From positions 26,010,969 to 26,074,968 of the forward strand of contig NC_054548.1 in NCBI RefSeq assembly GCF_017654505.1: a stretch of 64,000 nt of DNA, read 5' to 3'. The stretch is from Polyodon spathula. Its lineage: Eukaryota > Chordata > Actinopteri > Acipenseriformes > Polyodontidae. Below, in pieces: positions 56,608-64,000 of the stretch (its first letter is position 1; each line of letters begins with the position of its first letter). A program made the translations under genes and the position numbers. The notes under the pieces are model-generated. The model searched no databases and had not been told where the DNA came from. It worked only from the letters and a program-made list of their open reading frames with translations.

Positions 56608-56758
56608 TGTCCAGACTTTTTGCATTAAGGGCCGTATTGACAAACATGCTATGAGCAGCGGGCCACATAACCTTTATTACAAACTGCACATTCTACATGT
56701 GATATTATTAGCAAACTTAGGTGTAGTAAAATATGCACATGTATAATGTTTCATCATC

Positions 56759-56795
<37 letters not shown>

Positions 56796-57610
56796 TAGGT
56801 ATTATACATCCATTACGCTGTAGGTTACAATGTTTTAATGCAACCTGTGCAACTGAGGCTTGGACTTGAGTATCTGGGTGATACCTGGTGTGAGATTTGT
56901 GCTTGGGAGTCGCAGTATGTCTTGGAGAGGGTCATCGGTTACACTAGATCTCTTTTCTGCATGTCTTCTCAGTTGAAGGAAACAGGTCTTGTCGAAGTTT
57001 TTGTAAGATCCTGTCAGAGGCTGCTCTTGATGGTGGCTGTGAATCATGTCGTCACACTGCACTTCAATCACTTTGATCGATATTGACTGTGAAAGGAAAA
57101 GAGAACATTTGAATGTCCTTGTCAATCACTGAAATATTCAAACCGCTTCTCAAACTCGGCAATTAAGGCTGACATATTAGAAACATAATTTCCCATTGAT
57201 TTATGCGTGCTTTCATTGGAAAAATTGTCGACAACAGCTTTTAATGATGGAAAGTGCTCAAAATTGTCATCTTCGGTGTGCTTCTGAAACAGATGGGAGT
57301 TTCACTACAAATGTTTTGATTATAAATACAACTGCAGGAATGCAGTTCAAACCATCTAGTGTCCTGTTCATATTTGTAAGCCAAACACACCTTACCATTG
57401 TAATCTTTCTGGTTTGTTGTATTCCAGTGTAGTACAGCTATCACCTCGAGAAGAGGATACCCAGAAAGTGGCGCCTTTATTAATCTTAAGAACTCATTAC
57501 TTTTCTGTGCAATGTCCAGTAAACACAAAGACCAGTGAAAGACCAACTCGGGATTCTTGTGGGGAATGATAAGGGAATGCAATTTGTTTAAGCTCTGTAC
57601 CACTTGTATT
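56608..57610 (-). pseudogene. hAT (Charlie-like) DNA transposon remnant, transposase C-terminal part
   Basis: The left end CAAGGGTGTCCAGACTTTTTG resembles hAT-Charlie termini. On the minus strand the fragments SVIDKDIQMFSFPFTVNID-like (about 57075-57140), then SDRILQKLRQDLF and STEKTCRKE (about 56945-57000), look like the C-terminal part of a hAT transposase, but with stops and frame changes. Two minus-strand open frames at 57241-57603 and 57610-57900 (LVFHWSLCLLDIAQKSNEFL; LQWELVATGISKWGPF) may belong to it. I am less sure of those. Confidence 0.5.
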
Positions 57611-57900
57611 TATTTTTTCTGTCCATGTTTTTTGATGGAATTCACATACGCAGTAAGTTCATATGGCCCCTTGGTTGCAGATATCCAAGTTTGGTTATAT
57701 AAAATAAAGAAGACCTCATGGCCTAGCGGCTCTAAAGCAATGTGATCATGTATCAGGTACACGGTTTCTAAAACTGGTACAGAAACTGCCAAGTTAGCAC
57801 AAAGGGTCCAGCCATGTAAACATACGATATCTACAAATGGGCCCCACTTTGATATTCCTGTGGCTACTAGTTCCCACTGCAATACTGCATTGTGTCTCAT

Positions 57901-59810
57901 TTCTTTTTAACCTTTATGCTAACTTGACTGTGTTTTGTACACCTGGCACGTTTTTGGACGGATTATACATATCATTGGATTATCAATAATAATAAAAAAT
58001 GATAGCACCCTCAGAACTGACTACTGTAGACTGAAGCAACGATGATGCCAGACTTAACACTTTTTTTTTTTTTTTTTTTTTTTGAGCCAGTGTCCAATTC
58101 CAACACTACGGCCCCAGGGAGTTCACAATTTATATTCTGATAATATAAATCACTTCCTAAAAAATAAAAATACATGATTCCCTTGGGTTTCTGAACACAA
58201 AAAAATACATGTACAATAGAAATAACTTAATGTCAGAGTTGGGTATTAAAGTGCACAGATCCAGCATGCATATTAGGTTACACGTTCAATGAATGTTACA
58301 GGACGTTATATATGCACCTGTGTTACTTCTTTGTTAACAGGTATTCATGTGGCCATGTATTTTTTGAAATAGTGAAGTACTCTAATAAAAACAAAAGAAC
58401 CACTGTGCTTCTCCCACCACCACTCCTTACAAACTGAAAACAACTACAGGACCAAGCTGTAACTCTGCTCCCAAATGGCAATATAACTGCCTACTGTATT
58501 TCCCAGCCTGCTAAACTCTACTCTTAAACCTTTGACTGTAATTAAGTAAGGCATTTAAATGCAGTTAGGTGTCATTTATTGATAATAACTTTCCAATAAT
58601 ATCACAATGAAAGTCAAACCTTCAACACAGAGTAAATACAGAGTAAATATATTAGATGTAAACAATCTAATTATATACCCCCAAAGAGAGTAGAATATAA
58701 AACAAATATTGCTGCCGAGAAACCTTCATGTGTCTCTCTAAGGTTACTACATTTTAAAAATACTAAATAACATTGTGCTTTTTTTCTAATAGATTTAGCA
58801 CTGTGTAGAAAGACAAGTGCACTAACGCACAAGGTAATTTTGCATGCCATTACAATTGAATATGTTTTATTGCACTCATTCTAGAAAAAACTACAGATAA
58901 ACATCATATTGAAAATCACTGCAAAAGGAATGTAAGAAACAACAATATTAGCATTTCATTACAAATAAAATTGACCTGGTGCTCTTAAAACTCCTGTACA
59001 GAGCAGTTTTCAGACCACCAATTTCCATATCCCAAATGCTGTCACAGCTTATGATTTGTATTTTTACATGAATGGTTTGGGTAGCAAGGCAAAATGAGAA
59101 TTCGTAATTGTGGAATTGAATTCATGGGCTAGTGAAAGATTTAACAATATATGTGAGTTTGGTTTGCCAGATACTGTTTACCATCATCTCCTATTAGAGT
59201 ATTGTAGGAATGTTTAGAGTTTAACAAAATTGTATATTAAATATAATTCAATAAACCAGCAATAGTTTAAAAAAAAAACAAATAAACACTGCTTAGAAAA
59301 ACATACATTCATATTTAGCGGACTTAAAGTAATGGCAGACTAAACATTCAAAAGGGACATATTTCTTCACATAACCATTACAATGAACATAGTGAATTTT
59401 AAGTGAAATAAACACTATTTCTGACTAAATTAATCAGAAAAAGAACTGTATTTGATTTGAGAAGAATACCTTTTAATGTACTCTTTTGATGTCACTCAGC
59501 AACAGTATCCCATAATTAGGGACTGTGACAACATTTCAATAGAATAGGTCTTCTGATATTTAGTGTACACCAAAGTTTCCCAAAGATTGGTATTATAATG
59601 CTCCTTTATTGTTGCTCAATTGTAAACAGCTGGCATTTCTAAATCATGTTTTCTATTGCAGTTATTTCCTAGAAGGATTACGTTAACTTCACCTTAGCTA
59701 GTGAAGTTTACATATTTGCAAAACGTTCTGTGCTAAACAACATCCCAAAGCTTAATATATAGCAGTATTTATTACTATCTCTCAAGTAAGTGAAACCCTT
59801 TCTCCTTCAG
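57901..59810. other. Intron-like sequence, no gene recognised
   Basis: T-tract at 58062-58083. The family exon expected before 59811 (with IAIVDPLTREAQ) was not found. Confidence 0.5.
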
Positions 59811-59890
59811 AGACTTGGCCAAGTCATCAATATGAACCTGCGGGTGTTTATGAACTGCAAGCCCAAGCTTTCGGAGAGGCCTCTGAAGAG
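59811..59890 (+). pseudogene. UGGT2: UGGT2 exon (RLGQVINMNLRVFMNC...), open
   Basis: Acceptor TCTCCTTCAG, donor GTAAGC. Reads RLGQVINMNLRVFMNCKPKL then SERPLKR, matching INM.L.LFMNC..LSE.PL. No lesion in the short exon. Confidence 0.93.
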
Positions 59891-61116
59891 GTAAGCAGCA
59901 GAATATAATAAACTCTGTTTATGTGCGCAAGCACCCATGGGTCAGTGGTATTTTTACACAAGTCTCTGCCTCGCAGGCCATCTGAACTAAAACTAATAAC
60001 ATGCTGCAAAAACACCAGAGTTGTTTATTAACTTTATTGTATTCTGGCTCCCTCATTCCTTGCATTGAGCCAGATTAATTAAAGTTCAGGTAAAGCCAAA
60101 GGACTATTGAATGTGTGAAAATTATATATTCTTTGAACATAGGACAAACTTTATCCAAGCACCTCCTTCCCTAATGAAAATGTCAATTTCCGGTATATTT
60201 ATAAAGATCCTCCTCCTGGCTAAAGGGAGATCTGCATTTTAAGAAATCTCAACATTACTGGAATAGAAAACGCTGAACTAGAAATCCAATCATCTTACCT
60301 ATACATAAATGCAGCTTTCTTCTGATGGCTTATGTATACAGTACCTGTAATCTTTCAATTGCAAGTAATAGCTATGTGAAAGAAAATATTACTCTCTTCA
60401 TACCAACATAATTATTTTACAATCCTGGAAGTGAATATTAAGATGGCTAATGACCAGTGTAAAGGGTAGTGTCACTTAGCAATTGCATTGTAAGATAAAT
60501 ATTGGTTGAGTGGTGCCAATAACCATTAAAGCCTTATACACATTGCCAGAGGTACAGGTAATCTTGCTTTTATTCAGTTTATTCGAGTTCTTGTGAAATT
60601 GTCAACTGCGACAGCAAATATGGTAATAAAACCCCTTCCTAATATTTGCTGCAGTCAGGTGGTGCTCAGTTGAGCCACAGCTGTTCTTCAAGTATTTTAT
60701 GAAAACCAGGCCCCATTTATTTGACCCTGCATATTTCCGTCTTGCATTCAATAAATGTAAAAAATCTCTCTGCGTGTAAACTGAGGTTGTAGTTTGTCAG
60801 TTCAATAAGTGTAATAACAAGGGCAACTGAGATGGCACTTTGTTTTGTGCTGACTAACACAAGTAATGATTGTAACATGTTTTATCCAATTATTCCCTAA
60901 CAATTTAAGATTTTTCAAGTATTTACGTTTTAAGTATCTGCAATGCATTATAATTTCAAATCATGCCTTGCAATTTTAGGACCCTTAGATTTATTCCAAA
61001 TAAACAGAATTTCACATTTTGATCTGTTTATAGCGTGGATTTATATATTATCAAAATGCTTACCCAGCTAAAAAAGTTAATTGGATTGAGTCTGGCATCT
61101 TGATTTTAAACATGAC
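59891..61116. other. UGGT2 intron-like sequence
   Basis: No gene recognised. Confidence 0.55.
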
Positions 61117-61451
61117 TGTGACAGGTTGCACGTTGCCAAGGAGACTCAGAGACCAGGAAGCTGTAGCCAAGCGCTTACACACACATTTATTTACACTTTC
61201 CAAACAAACAAAACACACCATCCACCGCACTATTCCTTCACCAACACAATTCTAACTAACATCCATCACCTTATTTATACCCCTGAGGCTGGAGCCTAAT
61301 TAATCTTTTAAACATGTATTGAATTGACGGCTCCAGCCACATTCCCACATATGTTTGCAGGGAGGATTTTAACTCCCTCCCTGCCACCCAATACTCCCCA
61401 CATATACACACATATCCTTTCCAGTGTGGCTTTTCCTGCCACGCTGCCACA
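61117..61451 (-). mobile_element. Solo LTR with ATGAC target duplication
   Basis: 335 bp, TGTGACAGGTTGC ... CACGCTGCCACA, flanked by ATGAC at 61112-61116 and 61452-61456, a perfect 5-bp duplication. On the minus strand there is a GTATAAATAAGG box near 61275 and GGCAGGGAGGGAGTTAAAATCC near 61365-61385, a string shared in style with the LTRs at 8641, 10337 and 24737. Confidence 0.92.
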
Positions 61452-61575
61452 ATGACAAAACACGACTTGATTAGAGTATTGGCCAGCCTCACCCAAAATG
61501 CTTATTTGAGTTTGTAGACAGGGACACAGCCTGATAATGTAACTTAACTTAACAACAGTAACAACCTGTCTCCAG

Positions 61576-61700
61576 GGCCTGTAGCAAAGTTTCTAGAAAT
61601 GCCTAAATCTCCTCTTCTCACGCTCCACATGATCACACCAGAGAGCTGGTTGGTGGAAGCTGTGCAAAGCTCACATGACCTTGATAACATCCACCTGCAG
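61576..61700 (+). pseudogene. UGGT2: UGGT2 exon (PVAKFLEMPKSPLLTL...IHLQ), donor lost
   Basis: Acceptor CCTGTCTCCAG. Reads PVAKFLEMPKSPLLTLHMIT, then PESWLVEAVQSSHDLDNIHL and Q, all open. The next bases are GAGGGA where a GT donor is expected, so the splice site is gone. Phase 0 end fits the next exon. Confidence 0.93.
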
Positions 61701-62116
61701 GAGGGAACAAGCTGGATCTCTTCTTGAAGAAACTTATTGTAGAATAATTGTGGCTTTATTTATTTATTTTAGGGTGGGACTGTAGATATATTTGCAAATG
61801 AAAACCCTGACTGTTGAAAGGGTAACGTTGATTAAAGCAAGTACAAGAAAAAAGTTCAGACTTATTAATAATTAACGAACAAAAAAATAGGTACAAAATA
61901 TGTATTTATGTCTAACCACACCTTAAACCTTTTAAAAGTGAAAATCTCTAAGCCAGGAAGGTGGTCTACTTCATTAAGCAACATTTTGCATTCTGATTGA
62001 AAACCAGCTACTGAACCGATCCAGGATTATATAACTTAACTGCTTGTATATCAGTGATTTAACTATTCTGCAAGTAATTAGCATTATTATTTATTTATTT
62101 ATTTATTTATTAATTA

Positions 62117-62142
62117 GCAGACACCCTTATCCAGGGCGACTT
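62117..62142. repeat. Fragment of SINE-like repeat
   Basis: GCAGACACCCTTATCCAGGG, the same core as at 56175, preceded by a (TTTA)n tract at about 62090-62112. Confidence 0.5.
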
Positions 62143-62280
62143 TACAGTTGTTACAAAATATCATGGTGCAAAGTATCATATTACAGATAAGAGCAGTTGT
62201 AAAGTACAATTAAAATCGGTAGCAAAAAAGATCAAATTCAAATAAGAGCAAAATAAAGAATACAGTAAATAATTACAATT

Positions 62281-62594
62281 AGGGTACATAAGGACCTTTT
62301 TATTTTATTGTGTTACATGTTTCCATGTGTTGCTACAACTGCTTACGTAAGGTGTGTGTAATTTATTTATTTATTTATTTATTTATTTATTTTACATTTT
62401 GACCACTTTTTAAAACTTTTTAAAATTGAATTCCGTGCCTCAAGATGGCTTCCCATGTACCCGCATGGAGCTCTCAGAACTACATTTACCATCATCCTTC
62501 TGCTCACATATGCAACTGAGATGGATTTACCAGTGAGCAGGAGGGTGATGGAAAATGTAACGCAATAAAATCAAAAGGTCCTAATGTACCCTTT
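62281..62594. mobile_element. Foldback DNA element, copy 2 (right arm shortened)
   Basis: AGGGTACATAAGGACC ... GGTCCTAATGTACCCTTT. The left arm matches 32403-32600 of copy 1 (CATGTGTTGCTACAACTG, CCTCAAGATGGCTTCC). Most of the right arm is deleted, and a (TTTA)n run interrupts the left arm near 62360. Confidence 0.85.
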
Positions 62595-62697
62595 AAGTGA
62601 AAGTTCGACATATAGCAGTTAACTTATGGTAAAAATATTAACTTAAGAGTCCAGTAAGATTCAACATGGTAATCTGGTACTTGTGGTACGTTTTCAG

Positions 62698-62838
62698 ATT
62701 GACGGCATTGTGAAAGCAGAATAGGAGTACCCGCTGCTTGAAGGGCACTGCTTCAATGTGACAAGTGGGTCACCCCCCCAGTGGGTTATAGTAAAAATTG
62801 CCCCCCTTATACGAGACACCATAGTGGTGGCCAATCTG
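62698..62838 (+). pseudogene. UGGT2: UGGT2 exon (IDGIVKAE*EYPLLEGHCF...DTIVVANL), in-frame TAG
   Basis: Acceptor CGTTTTCAG, donor GTAGGT. Reads IDGIVKAE, TAG (62722-62724), then EYPLLEGHCFNVTSGSPPQW and VIVKIAPLIRDTIVVANL. It matches AEYELEYLLLEGHC and VDTIVMANL of the family, with small in-frame losses. Last UGGT2 block seen before the window ends. Confidence 0.9.
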
Positions 62839-63040
62839 GTAGGTTTTTAGTTCTTACTTGGATTACTCTTGGTTGTTTTAAAAGAGTCCCCATGTTTACA
62901 AAAATAGCCCATATCATAAAAACGGAGCCATTATTCAAAATTAGCTATTTATTAGCTGTCAGGAATATTAGTTGATTTGGTTAAGATAGTGGTAAACTGG
63001 AATTCATGGAGATCGAATGATACATATCTATCTATATCCC

Positions 63041-63077
63041 CTGAGAAAGATATGTACAACATATTGAAACGTTGGTC
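63041..63077 (+). ncRNA. Hammerhead-ribozyme-like core (possible Penelope-like element remnant)
   Basis: CTGAGA, a 6-bp stem (ATATGT / ACATAT, loop ACA), GAAAC, then GTTG and GTC. This follows the order of a type I hammerhead with a minimal stem III (AC/GT), as known in Penelope-like retroelements. The first box is one base short of CTGANGA and stem I is not evident, so activity is doubtful. Confidence 0.35.
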
Positions 63078-63307
63078 AGCTGGCTCTTTGAGCTAATATA
63101 TATATGGAAATAGAATAAAATAAAATTTGAAGAGAAGTAAATATCGGTATGCATGTCTTCAAATATTTGTGTTGTATTGGAATAGCATTGTTTGCACTTA
63201 TTATGAGTATTTGAATTGCTAATTTTCAATGATTGCATCGTTAATTAACTAATTGAGCTCAAGTGTTGCTGTATTTAATGGTGTGTGCTTTGTTTATTCA
63301 CTACAGC

Positions 63308-63332
63308 CTGTTGAAGGCCGTATGGCCAAAAC
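63308..63332 (+). ncRNA. Second, more degenerate hammerhead-like core
   Basis: CTGTTGA, a stem AGGCC-GTAT-GGCC, then AAAAC. CTGANGA and GAAAC would be the consensus boxes. It lies 267 bp after the first, as two terminal copies in a short Penelope-like repeat might. Confidence 0.35.
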
Positions 63333-63610
63333 ATTGCTTGATTTTTAACTTTGTTCTTTTTGAATAATAAATGATAAAGAATGGGAATTTGATCTACCAT
63401 CTATTGTTATGGTGTTGCGCCATGTTAACACAAGACTTGCAACAGGATTACAGGGTATAAGGAAGTGTATCTCTGTCTCAGGAAGATGATGATGATTCTT
63501 CAATTTGTCCTGTGAAATTAACATCATTCCATGGGGCAAAATGTGTCAATCGTACCAAACTGGCACTGGCCAGCCCCCTACAAGCATTCCATGCTTGGAA
63601 CATGCATTTC

Positions 63611-63868
63611 CAAAATATAGAAAACTAAAGCATGATGATGGGATGATGACATCAAAATATAGAAAACTAAAGCACGATGATGGGATGATGACATAAAAAT
63701 ATAGAAAACTAAAGCACGATGATGGGATGAGGACATCAAAATATAGAAAACTAAAGCACGATGATGGGATGATGACATCAAAATATAGAAAACTAAAGCA
63801 CGATGACGGGATGAGGACATCAAAATATAGAAAACTAAAGCACGATGATGGGATGATGACATCAAAAT
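63611..63868. repeat. 42-bp minisatellite
   Basis: Six units of 42 bp containing AAATATAGAAAACTAAAGCA and GATGATGGGATGA. The period is a multiple of three, so frames stay open on both strands (14-residue repeats), but with no flanking coding signal I regard these as chance. Confidence 0.93.
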
Positions 63869-64000
63869 TCAAGAAAGCGTTCTATTCTAGGTGCCACAAG
63901 TTATTGTAAACGTAGCTATAGCTGCCTGTGGAGGCTGGGTGTTAGCCCTGGAAAGAGTTAAACTGGCAACAAAAAGCCTGGATTACAGAAAACAACAAAT

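Larger units (their letters stand above)
13747..62838 (+). pseudogene. UGGT2: UGGT2 pseudogene, partial (19 exon-like blocks)
   Basis: Conserved blocks in protein order match UDP-glucose:glycoprotein glucosyltransferase, the ER-lumen enzyme that re-glucosylates misfolded N-glycoproteins in the calnexin cycle. Diagnostic strings include PVVILYAELGT, YGIELAIKSTEY, QGFLF, DISQSF, LFIN, VIADFDMPSGR, MKVDAF, INMNLRVFMNC and DTIVVANL. UGGT2 rather than UGGT1 is favoured by PVVILYAE and the SS..EMHLSAYG segment, as I recall the human proteins. The blocks cover thioredoxin-like and beta-sandwich regions. The GT24 catalytic exons would lie beyond 62838. Lesions: stops at 22328, 33086, 33299, 37348, 54802, 54820, 54850, 55968 and 62722; frameshifts in the first exon, at 22326 and near 52621, plus a phase break at 35794; lost splice sites at 19661, 53597 and 61701. 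Exons between 37387 and 45165 and some others are absent. The introns retained in order show this is not a retrocopy. Confidence 0.9.

Noticed and set aside
13747..62838. Functional UGGT2 gene, with stops explained by sequencing error
   Set aside because: More than a dozen independent lesions of different kinds, including lost splice sites and an inserted palindrome, cannot plausibly all be errors.
63611..63868. CRISPR-like array
   Set aside because: Units are contiguous with no unique spacers, and this is vertebrate DNA. It is an ordinary minisatellite.
63546..63909. Overlapping frames on both strands with 14-residue repeats at the end of the window
   Set aside because: A 42-bp tandem repeat keeps every stop-free frame open. 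No start context, no flanking exon, no known domain.

Overview
Vertebrate (fish) nuclear DNA with no complete working gene. The best-supported host locus is a decayed copy of UGGT2 (UDP-glucose:glycoprotein glucosyltransferase 2) on the + strand: 19 recognisable exon-like blocks from 13747 to 62838, in the order of the protein, in phase across most splice junctions, but with at least 15 lesions (in-frame stops, small frameshifts, destroyed splice sites, an inserted palindrome). The N-terminal exons and the C-terminal glycosyltransferase (GT24) exons are not in the window. Several middle exons are also missing. The mix of DIRS, Gmr1-type Gypsy, Tc1/mariner, CR1-like LINE and hammerhead-bearing Penelope-like remnants, with long AT microsatellites, fits a ray-finned fish. 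The very common CR1-like 3' tail resembles what I recall from sturgeon and paddlefish DNA, so a duplicated (ohnologous) UGGT2 copy dying in an acipenseriform is my favoured but unproven reading.

Layout: 1-5.6 kb holds a Tc1-like end, LTR-like sequence and a broken Gmr1-type retrotransposon. 5.6-8.4 kb has nothing I recognise. 8.4-13.5 kb is a DIRS-like tyrosine-recombinase retrotransposon, itself interrupted by two solo LTRs of one family in opposite orientations and by a Tc1 element. 13.7-23 kb holds the first UGGT2 exons, including one exon block present twice with 318/319 bases identical, a second Tc1, a Gmr1-type solo LTR and a MITE. 24.7-32 kb holds a solo LTR, CR1-like LINE copy A, and a Tc1-like element carrying a gag-only LTR retroelement. 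32.4-37.4 kb mixes a foldback element, five UGGT2 exons and a mariner-like MITE. 38-44.5 kb is LINE copy B with a second gag-only element inserted in it and a 1.6-kb DNA element nested in its endonuclease region. 45-62.8 kb has the remaining UGGT2 exons, interrupted by a 4.2-kb Gmr1-type element with gene order protease-integrase-RT-RNase H, a 49-bp minisatellite, a 94-bp palindrome, a hAT remnant, another solo LTR and a second foldback copy. The end has hammerhead-ribozyme-like motifs and a 42-bp minisatellite.

No element here looks able to move by itself: each is truncated, frameshifted or missing a domain. The interest lies in the nesting order, which gives relative ages, in the gag-only LTR family, in the same nested insertion shared by two LINE copies, and in the step-by-step decay of a host glycoprotein-quality-control gene.
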